The translations under genes and the position numbers were made by a program. The notes under the pieces were generated by a model. The model made no database searches. It saw nothing but the letters and a program-made list of their open reading frames with translations, and had not been told where the DNA came from. DNA of 64,000 bases, from assembly GCF_001510645.1 (NCBI RefSeq), contig NZ_LMVB01000003.1, forward strand, positions 310,001 to 374,000, in the 5' to 3' direction. Origin of the DNA: Paenibacillus sp. FJAT-29882 (GTDB lineage: Bacteria > Bacillota > Bacilli > Bacillales > DSM-1321). This document shows, piece after piece, positions 13,166 to 21,712 of this stretch (the first letter of the stretch is position 1; each line of letters starts with the position of its first letter).

Positions 13166-13912
13166 ATGAAAATGAAGTTACCTCAGCCTTTTTACTTTGA
13201 AGGTGGAAAGCGTGCTGTTCTTTTATTACACGGTTTTACAGGAAATTCTTCAGATGTGAGAATGCTAGGGCGCTATTTAGAAAAACGGGGGTATACAAGC
13301 CACGCTCCTCATTATAAAGGGCATGGCGTTCCACCGGAGGAACTTGTTTCAACGGGTCCTTCTGATTGGTGGAAAGACGTCATGATGGGATATGATTTTC
13401 TAAAAGCTCAAGGTCATGATGAAATTGCGGTTGCCGGCCTATCCTTGGGAGGGGTATTTTCACTAAAATTAGGTTACACTGTACCTGTAAAGGGTATTGT
13501 AACGATGTGTGCACCGATGTATTTAAAGAGTGAAGAAAAGATGTATCAAGGTGTTTTGGCATACGCAAGAGAATTTAAAAAACATGAAGGAAAAACGCCT
13601 GAACAAATTGAAATGGAAATGGAACAGTTTGCGAAGACGCCGATGAACACGCTAGAAGCATTACGAGCACTTATGGCAGATGTTCGGGATCATATCGACC
13701 ATGTGTATGCTCCGACATTCGTCGTTCAAGGTAGGCATGATACGATGATTAATACAGATAGTGCCAATATTATTTATAATGAAGTGGAATCAGATAAAAA
13801 GGAACTGACATGGTATGAAGAATCTGGTCATATCATTACATTTGATAAAGAGAAAGAACAGCTTCATGAAGACGTATATCAGTTTTTAGAAGGCTTAGAC
13901 TGGTCTAAATAA
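13166..13912 (+). CDS. est: Carboxylesterase (Est30-type alpha/beta hydrolase)
   Basis: It hydrolyses short- to medium-chain esters in the cytosol. The 248-aa alpha/beta hydrolase shows the oxyanion segment [12 protein letters not shown], the nucleophile elbow GLSLGG with the catalytic Ser, a late Asp in VQGRHDTMI and the catalytic His in ESGHIITFD. In Bacillales it lies between secG and rnr, as here. AAAGGAG precedes the ATG by about 10 bp. Two palindromes upstream suggest dedicated repression, so it may respond to an effector rather than being constitutive. Confidence 0.93.
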   Translation: MKMKLPQPFYFEGGKRAVLLLHGFTGNSSDVRMLGRYLEKRGYTSHAPHYKGHGVPPEELVSTGPSDWWKDVMMGYDFLKAQGHDEIAVAGLSLGGVFSLKLGYTVPVKGIVTMCAPMYLKSEEKMYQGVLAYAREFKKHEGKTPEQIEMEMEQFAKTPMNTLEALRALMADVRDHIDHVYAPTFVVQGRHDTMINTDSANIIYNEVESDKKELTWYEESGHIITFDKEKEQLHEDVYQFLEGLDWSK

Positions 13913-13954
13913 CCTTTAATCAATAATAAATTACCCTACTAAGGAGGGATTATG

Positions 13955-16342
13955 ATGGAAGATCAAATCCGTGATTATATGGATAAGCTTCTTTCTTATA
14001 TGAAGGAAGAAGCATACAAGCCATTAACAGTACAGGAGTTAGAAGAAGCATTAGGTATTGAAGATTCAGCTGACTTCAAAAGCTTTGTTAAAGCACTTGT
14101 GAAAATGGAGGAAAAAGGGCTTGTCATCCGCACACGTGCCAATCGTTACGGCTTGCCGCAAAAAATGAATTTAATCCGCGGAAAGTTATCTGGGCATGCG
14201 AAAGGTTTTGCATTTGTCACACCGGACGAACCTGGAAGCGATGATATTTTCATTCCGCCGAACGAAACGAAAAATGCGATGCATGGCGATATTGTTTTAG
14301 TAAGAGTAGCAACAGAAAGTTCAGGTTCTAGAAAAGAAGGTACAGTTGAAAAAATTATCGAACGGGGCATCACAGAAGTTGTCGGGACGTATTCAGAAAG
14401 CAAGAACTTTGGCTTTGTGATCCCAGATGATAAGAAAATTGCGAATGACATTTTTATTCCTAAAAATGTTTCTGGCGGTGCAGTGGAAGGTCATAAGGTC
14501 GTTGTTCGTTTAACATCGTACCCTGAAGGTAGAACGAGTGCTGAAGGAGAAGTTATTCAAATACTTGGACATAAGAATGATCCAGGTGTTGATATTTTAT
14601 CCATTATTCACAAGCACGGATTACCGCTCGAATTTCCGCAGGATGTCTTGGAGCAAGCCCATGCCGTTCCTGATGCCATTTCCGAAAGCGAAATAGGCAA
14701 TCGTCGTGATTTGCGAAATGAGACACTAGTAACGATTGATGGAGCCGATGCCAAAGACTTGGATGATGCTGTTACGGTGACACAGCTTGAGAATGGCCAT
14801 TATAAGCTTGGTGTACATATTGCGGACGTTAGCCATTATGTAACGGAGAATTCACCACTTGACCGTGAAGCGTTTGAAAGAGGGACGAGTGTTTATTTAG
14901 TAGACCGAGTGATTCCGATGATTCCACATCGTTTGTCAAACGGCATATGCTCATTGAATCCGAAAGTCGACCGTTTCACATTATCATGTGAAATGGAAAT
15001 CAATGAAGCAGGTCAGGTCGTGAATCACGAGATTTTTGAAAGTGTGATTAAAACAACCGAACGAATGACATATGATGATGTAAGAAAAATCCTTGTCGAT
15101 CAAGATGAAGCATTAATGGAACGCTATGAACCGCTCGTTCCGATGTTTCAAAATATGGAGAAATTAGCTGCGATTCTTCGTAAAAAACGAATGGAACGTG
15201 GCGCAATTGATTTTGATTTTAAAGAAGCCAGAGTTCTTGTTGATGAAGATGGACATCCGAATGATGTTGTCGTTCGCGAGCGGTCTGTTGCAGAGCGCCT
15301 TATTGAAGAATTTATGCTAGCGGCAAACGAAACAGTTGCAGAGCATTTCCATTGGCTGAAGGTTCCGTTCATTTATCGGATCCATGAAGACCCTAAGGAA
15401 GAAAAGCTACAACGATTCTTTGAATTTATTACAAACTTCGGCTATATTGTTCGGGGAAGTGCGAATTCGGTCCATCCAAGAGCGTTACAATCGATTATTG
15501 AAGAAGTACAAGGCAAGCCTGAAGAGATGGTTATTTCAACCGTCATGCTAAGGTCGATGCAACAAGCAAAATATGACCCAGATAGCCTAGGACATTTTGG
15601 ACTTTCTACAGAGTTCTATACACATTTTACATCGCCAATTCGTCGTTACCCAGATTTAATTGTCCATAGACTCATACGGACTTATTTACTTGAAGGGAAA
15701 ATGGATGACGCCACGCAAGCGAAATGGGATGCACAGCTTGATGAAATTGCTGACCATACGTCGAAACGTGAGCGCCGTGCCGTAGATGCGGAACGTGAAA
15801 CAGATGATTTGAAAAAGGCAGAATTTATGCTCGATAAAATTGGCGAAGAATTTGAAGGAATTATCAGTTCTGTTACCAATTTTGGGATGTTCGTTGAGCT
15901 TCCAAATACAATTGAAGGGCTTGTCCATGTCAGTGCGATGTCTGACGATTATTATCGCTTCGATGAAAGACAGCTAGCAATGATTGGGGAACGCAAAGCG
16001 AAAGTTTATCGAATCGGTGATGAAATCTCCATTCGTGTGGCGAATGTAAACAAAGATGAACGTGCAGTGGACTTTGAAATCCTTGGTATGATTAATAGCC
16101 GTCCGCGTATATCTGGAGAAAAGAAAATCTTTAAAGCGAATGCAGGTACCAGCAGGCGTCGTAAAGGGGATCATCAAGACGACAGTAAAGGTGGAAACCG
16201 TAGAGGTAGTAGTCAAGGCGGCAGAAAACGAAGTGCAACGAGCAGTGAAGGATCGGGATCTGCACGTAAATCGAAAAAGAAGAAAAAATTCTTCGAAAAT
16301 GCTCCGGCTGCTAAACGGAAGAAGAAACCGAAAAAGAGATAA
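13955..16342 (+). CDS. rnr: Ribonuclease R
   Basis: This processive 3'-5' exoribonuclease degrades structured RNA and, with SmpB-tmRNA, the mRNA of stalled ribosomes. The 795-aa protein has an N-terminal winged helix, two cold-shock (OB) domains, the RNB domain with the metal-binding Asp cluster in [13 protein letters not shown], an S1 domain near residues 630-710 ([18 protein letters not shown]) and a Lys/Arg-rich tail. Two adjacent ATG codons occur; the second, at 13955, is 7 bp from AGGAGG and preferred over 13952. The stop codon lies within the end of a family II repeat. Confidence 0.96.
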   Translation: MEDQIRDYMDKLLSYMKEEAYKPLTVQELEEALGIEDSADFKSFVKALVKMEEKGLVIRTRANRYGLPQKMNLIRGKLSGHAKGFAFVTPDEPGSDDIFIPPNETKNAMHGDIVLVRVATESSGSRKEGTVEKIIERGITEVVGTYSESKNFGFVIPDDKKIANDIFIPKNVSGGAVEGHKVVVRLTSYPEGRTSAEGEVIQILGHKNDPGVDILSIIHKHGLPLEFPQDVLEQAHAVPDAISESEIGNRRDLRNETLVTIDGADAKDLDDAVTVTQLENGHYKLGVHIADVSHYVTENSPLDREAFERGTSVYLVDRVIPMIPHRLSNGICSLNPKVDRFTLSCEMEINEAGQVVNHEIFESVIKTTERMTYDDVRKILVDQDEALMERYEPLVPMFQNMEKLAAILRKKRMERGAIDFDFKEARVLVDEDGHPNDVVVRERSVAERLIEEFMLAANETVAEHFHWLKVPFIYRIHEDPKEEKLQRFFEFITNFGYIVRGSANSVHPRALQSIIEEVQGKPEEMVISTVMLRSMQQAKYDPDSLGHFGLSTEFYTHFTSPIRRYPDLIVHRLIRTYLLEGKMDDATQAKWDAQLDEIADHTSKRERRAVDAERETDDLKKAEFMLDKIGEEFEGIISSVTNFGMFVELPNTIEGLVHVSAMSDDYYRFDERQLAMIGERKAKVYRIGDEISIRVANVNKDERAVDFEILGMINSRPRISGEKKIFKANAGTSRRRKGDHQDDSKGGNRRGSSQGGRKRSATSSEGSGSARKSKKKKKFFENAPAAKRKKKPKKR

Positions 16343-16393
16343 AATGAAACTCCAATTAGAGGGAGTTTTGACTTTCCGTTAATGCGGGATAAA
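16339..16393 (-). repeat. Family II minimal element, copy I
   Basis: Read on the minus strand it starts TTTATCCCGCATTAACGG and ends with TTTCATTTTAT, the joined ends of the long element. The rnr stop codon (16340-16342) lies inside its terminal ATAAA. It lies directly between rnr and smpB. Confidence 0.7.
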
Positions 16394-16402
16394 ATGTAGG
16401 GA

Positions 16403-16499
16403 AGCTGTCCCAAAAACGGTCAGAGCCTGCAACTATACATTGTCAGATGAATAACACATAAAACTATGTATGGAATGCAGGTTTAACCCCTTTTGGGAC
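16403..16499. repeat. Family I palindromic repeat, copy 3
   Basis: The ends are GCTGTCCCAAAAACGGTCAGA and CCCCTTTTGGGAC, with the internal pair CCTGCA / TGCAGG. It lies between rnr and smpB, about 30 bp before the smpB start, and extends the family's terminal inverted repeat out to TGTCCC / GGGAC. Confidence 0.6.
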
Positions 16500-16529
16500 G
16501 CGGACTAGTTTTTTGAAGGGGAGATCAAG

Positions 16530-16997
16530 ATGCCAAAAGGCACAGGAAAGCAATTAGCACAAAATAAAAAAGCTTATCATGACTATTTTATAGAAGAAAC
16601 GTTTGAAGCAGGAATCGTGCTGCAAGGAACAGAAATTAAAGCCATTCGTGCTGGCAAGGCGAATCTTAAAGATTCCTTTGCGAAGATTGAAAGAGGAGAG
16701 CTCTATTTACACAATATGCATGTCAGCCCGTATGAGCAGGGAAACCGTTATAACCATGATCCGCTCCGTACGAGAAAGCTGCTACTTCACCGTAAAGAAA
16801 TCAATAAGCTGATCGGAGAAACGAAGGAAACAGGGTACACAATCGTTCCATTGAAAGTATATTTGAAGAATGGTTTTGCCAAAGTGTTAATCGGACTTGG
16901 TAAAGGGAAGAAACAATATGATAAGCGTGAAGATTTGAAAAGGAAAGAAGCGAAACGAGACATTGAGCGTGCATTTAGAGATCGGCAAAAGATGTAG
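16530..16997 (+). CDS. smpB: SsrA-binding protein SmpB
   Basis: It binds the tRNA-like domain of tmRNA and delivers it to stalled ribosomes for trans-translation. The 155-aa OB-fold protein shows the conserved N-terminal [37 protein letters not shown] and the basic C-terminal tail [31 protein letters not shown] precedes the ATG. tmRNA is encoded 126 bp downstream. Confidence 0.97.
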   Translation: MPKGTGKQLAQNKKAYHDYFIEETFEAGIVLQGTEIKAIRAGKANLKDSFAKIERGELYLHNMHVSPYEQGNRYNHDPLRTRKLLLHRKEINKLIGETKETGYTIVPLKVYLKNGFAKVLIGLGKGKKQYDKREDLKRKEAKRDIERAFRDRQKM

Positions 16998-17017
16998 GTA
17001 TTTGCAAAACCTTACAA

Positions 17018-17045
17018 TTGATTTTCTCGTGGAATCTGCTATAAT
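17018..17045 (+). promoter_or_regulatory. ssrA promoter
   Basis: TTGATT (17018-17023), a 16-bp spacer and TATAAT (17040-17045). It predicts a precursor with about 70 nt removed from the 5' end of the mature RNA. Confidence 0.75.
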
Positions 17046-17123
17046 AAATCTTGTACCGATGATGACAACTGAATATCAGCAAAAAGCTTTTGATTCATCT
17101 CTCGTACGCTCCATTCTTATATT

Positions 17124-17485
17124 GGGGACGCTACGGATTCGACAGGGATAGTTCGAGCTTAGGTTGCGAGTCGAGGGGATCGGCCTCGTTAAAACGTCAA
17201 CGCCTATAACTGGCAAACAAAACAACAACTTCGCTTTCGCTGCTTAATAACAGTCGATAGCGGTTCCTCCCTCCATGGCCCATGTGGTAGGGTAAGGGAC
17301 TCACTCTAAGTGGGCTACGCCGGATTCCACCGTCTGAGGATGAAGGAAGAGACCAATCAGACTAGCTGCTCTGCCGCCTGTCGATAGGCAAATGAGTAAG
17401 CGAAACAATAATATGTCGACTACACTCGTAGAAGCTTAAGTGCCGTTATGTCTGGACGTGGGTTCGATTCCCACCGTCTCCACCA
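17124..17485 (+). ncRNA. ssrA: Transfer-messenger RNA (tmRNA)
   Basis: tmRNA rescues stalled ribosomes and appends a degradation tag. The 5' GGGGACGCTACGGATTCGAC pairs with the 3' CGTCTCC, which is followed by an encoded CCA; the T arm GGTTCGATTCCC is typical. The resume codon GGC at 17212 opens the reading frame GKQNNNFAFAA, ending in tandem TAA stops, so the peptide is (A)GKQNNNFAFAA with the usual hydrophobic AA end recognised by ClpXP. Pseudoknot stems are visible, including GGCGTAGCC-like and TAAGTGGGC segments. ssrA is a common site for island insertion, and the accessory region begins just after it, but I found no duplicated 3' end and no integrase. Confidence 0.96.
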
Positions 17486-17521
17486 AATACATATTGTTGG
17501 TGGCTAAATACGAATTGATAC

Positions 17522-17555
17522 ACGGACTTGCCGATTATGGCAAGTCCGTTTTTAT
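17522..17555 (+). terminator. ssrA terminator
   Basis: A perfect 11-bp stem, ACGGACTTGCC / GGCAAGTCCGT, followed by TTTTT. Confidence 0.9.
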
Positions 17556-17712
17556 CGTGAAGCTGTAGGTAATTTTTCTAAAAAGTTATAGATGCAACTC
17601 TGGGACTTATCTAACAATGATTTGAATACATGTAAAGATACTTAAAACGTTAGATATGTAGTATTAACTTTCTTGACTTTGTTAAAGATAACAAAGGAGG
17701 GGGTGTGATACC

Positions 17713-17868
17713 ATGGCTCAAGATGTTCTATGTGAGGTAAATAACTGTCAGTATTGGAGTTCTGGAAACCACTGTCAAGCAGAATCTATTTACGTAGTAA
17801 GTAATAAGGGCAAACACGCATCCAATAGTGAAGAAACGGATTGCAAAACATTTGTACCTGAAGTTTAA
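17713..17868 (+). CDS. DUF1540 small cysteine-rich protein, copy 1
   Basis: This 51-aa protein has the DUF1540 pattern: two N-terminal Cys (LCEVNNCQYW), a third in HCQAES and a fourth in TDCKTF, spaced to bind one metal ion. Function of the family is unknown; zinc binding and a link to sporulation have been suggested. GGAGGGGGTGTG gives a strong ribosome site. The copy at 21412 encodes an identical protein, with a synonymous change only, so the duplication is recent or under selection. Confidence 0.8.
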   Translation: MAQDVLCEVNNCQYWSSGNHCQAESIYVVSNKGKHASNSEETDCKTFVPEV

Positions 17869-17998
17869 GTAAAGATTGAGGGGATGTCCAATGGGTCTAG
17901 CCGAGCACATAACAAACAGTTTATCCACTACAGTGTAAATTGTTTGTCGTAGTTGTGGGGTTGATCTATCTAGGACATCCTTTTCCTATTTATAGTAT

Positions 17999-18013
17999 TG
18001 ATAATAACTATCA
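17999..18013. promoter_or_regulatory. Fur-like box without an obvious target, copy 1
   Basis: TGATAATAACTATCA matches the 7-1-7 Fur consensus TGATAATNATTATCA at all but one arm position. It lies 130 bp after the DUF1540 stop, and no iron-uptake gene follows, so it looks like an operator cut off from its gene. Confidence 0.55.
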
Positions 18014-18050
18014 TTTTCATTCAGACTAATGGAAATTATTTTTAAAAGGC

Positions 18051-18559
18051 TTTATCCCGTATTAACGGAAAGTCAAGACCCCACTTCAAGGCTTAGAGGA
18101 ATTGAAGAAGCGTTAGGACAACTGCCCGTAATCTAGTTGCGGCTCCTAGCCCGTCTGAGGTCATAAGCTGTAATACTCTGTGGCAAACTACGCCACAGAG
18201 TATTACAGCTTATGCTTGTCGGACTACCACAGGATGTGATGGCGTCTCTGTTGCTCACAGGACGTGATCGATCTTAGGAGACGTTCCTTGTACCAGTCGC
18301 CTTGCTTTTTAATGTAAAAGCCCGATTGGTGAGATACAGTGAAACTTACCGAGAGTTGCGCAGAGGTTTAGTTGAGGCCCACAGGATGTGGGTCACACAA
18401 ACATTGCCGCAGGACGCGGCGCACTTAGTCTGTGATTCATTGATTCGGGTTCGTACTGTCGATTGATCGAAGCTGTCGCTGCGATCTTAGCGACAGTAGA
18501 ACGGGATTAACAATCAGTAGGGGATGAAGAAACCCCCACTGATTGAAGTTTCACTTTAT
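18051..18559 (+). repeat. Family II long element, copy A (about 509 bp, structured)
   Basis: The left end is TTTATCCCGTATTAACGG and the right end is CACTGATTGAAGTTTCACTT plus TAT. Inside are a perfect 23-bp hairpin (18162-18184 with 18192-18214), four small hairpins with loops AGGAT or AGGAC in CACAGGATGTG-type contexts (18228-18238, 18255-18267, 18378-18392, 18406-18420), a GTCTC/GAGAC closing stem, a stem ACTGTCG...CGACAGT, a long-range TTAGTC/GATTAA pair, and a terminal hairpin of the AATCAGT / ACTGATT type. Copies B and C keep the same stems. No coding capacity is seen. It ends 6 bp from the 3' end of yfmQ. Confidence 0.8.
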
Positions 18560-18564
18560 TACAT

Positions 18565-19008
18565 TTATGCTAATCCCTTAGTTGACATAGTAAATGTTTG
18601 TAGATTATCAGAACTAAGACTATAAGAAACAACTTTCTCTTTGTACTGCTTGACTACATCAACGTGATTATCGTAATTATAAACAAAGAAATTAACATCT
18701 TTTTTGCCTTTTTTTACGTTGATGACAAATGGAGTAACATTAGTCTCTGGATGTAAAAATAATTTTTCATTGCCTGGAAATATATAATATTTTTTTAAAA
18801 AGTTAGCTTCATTAAAATAGTCAGTAAATCTAACTTTTTCTTCCTCTTTTAAATTCTTTCCGTTAAATGTTACAGTAACCTCTTTTGAATCAAGTTTTGG
18901 ATGAAGTTCAAATTTACCTATGACCCATCCCACCATTGCACTTGGAGGACTAAGTAAAAATTTGAGAATAAATCCAATTACTAAACTAATAACAACAGTC
19001 CATGTCAT
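18565..19008 (-). CDS. yfmQ: YfmQ family protein
   Basis: This 147-aa protein has one N-terminal membrane segment (TVVISLVIGFILKFLLS) and a soluble domain with VTVTFNGKNL, FTDYFNEANFL and LHPETNVTPFVINVKKGKKD. It resembles B. subtilis YfmQ over its length from memory; function unknown. A good ribosome site (AAAGGAG) precedes the ATG. Its 3' end abuts family II copy A, whose right-end hairpin may serve as terminator. Confidence 0.75.
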   Translation of the reverse strand: MTWTVVISLVIGFILKFLLSPPSAMVGWVIGKFELHPKLDSKEVTVTFNGKNLKEEEKVRFTDYFNEANFLKKYYIFPGNEKLFLHPETNVTPFVINVKKGKKDVNFFVYNYDNHVDVVKQYKEKVVSYSLSSDNLQTFTMSTKGLA

Positions 19009-19375
19009 ATTATATTAACTCCTTTTTTAGTTCCAGTGAAAATGAAATCGTTTTGATCGTTTAACTGATTCACTATTATTGATTTTTATAATAAAGACAC
19101 CAATTTTAAAATGCAATTAAATATGAGATGTGTCACTAATTGTTCAAATAAGAAAAACTTTTTTTAACCGGATATTTAGCTGTTTAATCGGGTTCTAAAA
19201 TCTTTAAATAACTTGATATATGGGCTTTTATTAATAGCTAAAGATGAAGGGAAATGGTGTAAACAATCAAGTGGATGGTAAAATTCATTGAAAAGTGGAT
19301 GGGTACAAGTGTTGCCAATTATTTTATAGTGATAAATTAGATGAAATATTATATATGGGCATTTTGATAGAACTT
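19009..19375. other. Intergenic stretch, AT-rich
   Basis: About 370 bp upstream of yfmQ with no convincing gene, RNA or hairpin. It should hold the yfmQ promoter near its start; no clear -35/-10 pair was identified. Confidence 0.4.
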
Positions 19376-19429
19376 TTTATCCCGCTTTAACGGGCAGTAA
19401 AACCCCCACTGATTGAAGTTTCACTTTAT
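19376..19429 (+). repeat. Family II minimal element, copy D
   Basis: 54 bp with a left end TTTATCCCGCTTTAACGGGC (small CCCG/CGGG hairpin) fused at ACCCCCACTGATT to the right end, as though the interior of a long copy were deleted between short matching CCCC-ACT sequences. It is the cleanest minimal form in the window. Confidence 0.8.
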
Positions 19430-19453
19430 AAAAATACAATAAAGAAGTGGACT

Positions 19454-19620
19454 ATGAAAATGTTGATTGCTTTTGTCGGATCAGTATGGGAAGTGAGTAA
19501 GAGTAACAAAAATTATAGTGGCTCTACTAAAAAAATATTACAAACTTAACATTCATATATGTCATCGTTATTCTATTGTCTATCATTGCACTTGGTGCGT
19601 ATATTAGTTTTTCCGTTTAG
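19454..19620 (+). pseudogene. Possible frameshifted small membrane protein gene
   Basis: From the ATG at 19454 an open frame gives MKMLIAFVGSVWEVSKSN and on to KKILQT, then stops. Moving one frame at the run of seven A (about 19527) continues into a membrane segment (NLTFIYVIVILLSIIALGAY) and ends at 19620. This fits a single indel in a homopolymer. A sequencing error is equally possible. No family recognised. Confidence 0.3.
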
Positions 19621-19752
19621 TAGAAATTAACGTAAATAACCTATTAGTCGTGATGACTCAATAGGTTATTTATAATGATTGAATCTACGATAAAAGTAAG
19701 GAGAATTAGGGTACAATATTTAAAAAGAGTTTTTAAAAAGGGATGCAAATAA

Positions 19753-21177
19753 ATGGACTGGAACATTGATCGAAAAGCTAAAAAACCGATTTATAAACAA
19801 ATTGCTGAGTATATTGAGAATGGCATTGCTGATGGAACTTTCCCCCCAGATAAACCTCTACCCTCTGAGAGATACTTAGCGAAAGAGCTAAATATAAATA
19901 GGAGTACTGTTGTAGCCGCATATGATGAGCTTGAATCAAATGGTCTCATTCAACGTAATCATGGAAGTGGTACCACTATAAGTAAGGATATATGGGGGAT
20001 AACTAAAAAACGTATACCTAGTTGGAACAGATACATTGAAGCAGGTTCATTTTTACCTAATCTACCGGTTACTCAAAGAATACGTAAAGAGATGGAAGAG
20101 CAAAAATTAATCAATTTAGCCAGTGGTGAATTATCGGAGGACCTCTTTCCAGTGAACGCCTTAAGGGAAATTACTTCAACTCGGTCTTTTATCGGTAGGC
20201 TAGGTTATGATCATCCACAGGGTAATGCAGTATTAAGGACTACCATTACAAAGCATGTGAAGGGATTCCGAAATATTGAAACAAATCCATCATCCATACT
20301 TATTACTTCTGGAGCACAACAAGCTTTACACCTAGTCGTTCAATGCTTATTAAAGCCTGGTGATGCAGTGGTGATTGAAGATCCATCCTATCATTATAAT
20401 CTCCCAATATTTAAATCAGCAGGTTTAAAAATTTTCTATTTACCAGTAAATGACGATGGTATAGATCCCAATGAGTTACTGGAATTACATAAAAAACATC
20501 GTATAAAAATGATATTTTTAAATCCAGCTTTTCAAAATCCAACTGGAACTTTGCTAAAAGAGAGTCAGCAGAAAGCGATTTTAGAAATATCATCAGAACA
20601 TGGAATTCCTGTTGTGGAAGACGATCCGTATAGTTTAACGTCTTTTAAAGGAGAAGAAGTTTCAACATTAAAATCTCTGGATAAACACGGAAATGTTCTA
20701 TATATTAGCTCTTTATCGAAGTTCGTAGCATCAGGTTTAAGAATTGGCTGGATTATAGGACCACGATCGGTAATAGAGAGATTATCTGATGCTAAACAAC
20801 AAATTGATTTTGGACATGCTAGCTTTACCCAATGGATCGCTAACGATTTTTTAGAATCAGAGCATTTTCATTCTCATCTCAAGAAATTAGTAAAGGAATT
20901 AGAAAAGCGGCGCAATCAAATTGTATCAAGTTTTAATTATTTTCTAAAAGATCAAGTGGAGTTTACTATTCCTCAAGGTGGAATCCATATTTGGTGCCAA
21001 TTAAAAAGAGATGTGGATGAAATGAAATTATTGGAAAATTCTATAAAGCGAGGAGTTATTTATGTTCCCGGGTCTATGATGGGAACTAAAAAATGTTATG
21101 CACGATTCACTTTTGCTAGAGAGAATGAAGAGAACATAAATGAAGGAATAAAAAGGTTTGCGGATGCACTCAACTAA
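19753..21177 (+). CDS. MocR/GntR-family regulator with aminotransferase domain
   Basis: The 474-aa protein joins an N-terminal GntR winged helix (residues 1-75; YKQIAEYIENGIADG, LPSERYLAKELNINRSTVV) to a fold-type I aminotransferase domain. The PLP-binding Lys is in SSLSKFVASGLRIGW; NPTGT and DDPYS are also kept. Such proteins (PdxR, GabR and related) sense PLP or an amine. No target gene is adjacent, so the ligand cannot be named. Start at 19753 follows AAAAAGGGATG. It is flanked by repeats on both sides. Confidence 0.88.
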   Translation: MDWNIDRKAKKPIYKQIAEYIENGIADGTFPPDKPLPSERYLAKELNINRSTVVAAYDELESNGLIQRNHGSGTTISKDIWGITKKRIPSWNRYIEAGSFLPNLPVTQRIRKEMEEQKLINLASGELSEDLFPVNALREITSTRSFIGRLGYDHPQGNAVLRTTITKHVKGFRNIETNPSSILITSGAQQALHLVVQCLLKPGDAVVIEDPSYHYNLPIFKSAGLKIFYLPVNDDGIDPNELLELHKKHRIKMIFLNPAFQNPTGTLLKESQQKAILEISSEHGIPVVEDDPYSLTSFKGEEVSTLKSLDKHGNVLYISSLSKFVASGLRIGWIIGPRSVIERLSDAKQQIDFGHASFTQWIANDFLESEHFHSHLKKLVKELEKRRNQIVSSFNYFLKDQVEFTIPQGGIHIWCQLKRDVDEMKLLENSIKRGVIYVPGSMMGTKKCYARFTFARENEENINEGIKRFADALN

Positions 21178-21184
21178 AGCCAGA

Positions 21185-21312
21185 TGAAAAAAGAGGCGGG
21201 ACTTCGCAAAATCAGCGCAGATACCCACCTTCATAAGGTGATGCAATTGGAGAACCTGAATTCTTTTCATCGTTGGGTTGCGTGTAGTCGCTCATGGATG
21301 TTTTTTATGGTC
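21185..21312. repeat. Family V repeat, copy 1
   Basis: A segment of about 128 bp with conserved blocks GGCGGGACTTCGCAAAATCA, CCACCTTCATAAGGTGATGC (a 6-bp hairpin) and GCTCATGGATGTTTTTTATG. It is clearly the same sequence as 63592-63722, next to the lysine permease. I could not match it to a riboswitch or known ncRNA. Confidence 0.6.
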
Positions 21313-21411
21313 TAGGAGTAAATTGGATGGGCGATCTTCCAAAATGAGTTTACGCAATAGTATTAACTTTCTCGATTTTGTTAAAGATAACAAAGGAGGG
21401 GGTGTGATACC

Positions 21412-21567
21412 ATGGCTCAAGATGTTCTATGTGAGGTAAATAACTGTCAGTATTGGAGTTCTGGAAACCATTGTCAAGCAGAATCTATTTACGTAGTAAG
21501 TAATAAGGGCAAACACGCATCCAATAGTGAAGAAACGGATTGCAAAACATTTGTACCTGAAGTTTAA
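21412..21567 (+). CDS. DUF1540 small cysteine-rich protein, copy 2
   Basis: Encodes the same 51 residues as the gene at 17713, differing by a synonymous CAC to CAT change, with the same GGAGGGGGTGTG ribosome site. The four Cys suggest a metal site. It lies about 760 bp upstream of the manganese transporter, with no sign of cotranscription. Confidence 0.8.
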   Translation: MAQDVLCEVNNCQYWSSGNHCQAESIYVVSNKGKHASNSEETDCKTFVPEV

Positions 21568-21697
21568 GTAAAGATCGAGGGGATGTCCAATGGGTCTAGC
21601 CGAGCACACAACAAACAGTTTATCCACTACAGTGTAAATTGTTTGTCGTAGTTGTGGGGTTGATCTATCTAGGACATCCTTTTCCTATTTATAGTAT

Positions 21698-21712
21698 TGA
21701 TAATAACTATCA
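21698..21712. promoter_or_regulatory. Fur-like box without an obvious target, copy 2
   Basis: TGATAATAACTATCA, identical to the box in copy 1 of the module. The next gene, mntB, is 600 bp away and has its own promoter, so this box also appears orphaned. Confidence 0.5.

Larger units (their letters stand above)
17661..18055 (+). repeat. 395-bp duplicated module, copy 1
   Basis: This block is repeated at 21360-21754 with about six differences. It holds a DUF1540 gene, a folded region (GGATGTCC / GGACATCC enclosing ACAAACA / TGTTTGT) and a Fur-like box. It ends where family II copy A begins (TTTATCCCG), while the second copy continues into unrelated DNA after TTTATC. Confidence 0.9.

Noticed and set aside
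17440-17485. The tmRNA 3' end as an integration site for an island.
   Set aside because: No second copy of the 3' sequence and no integrase gene in the window.
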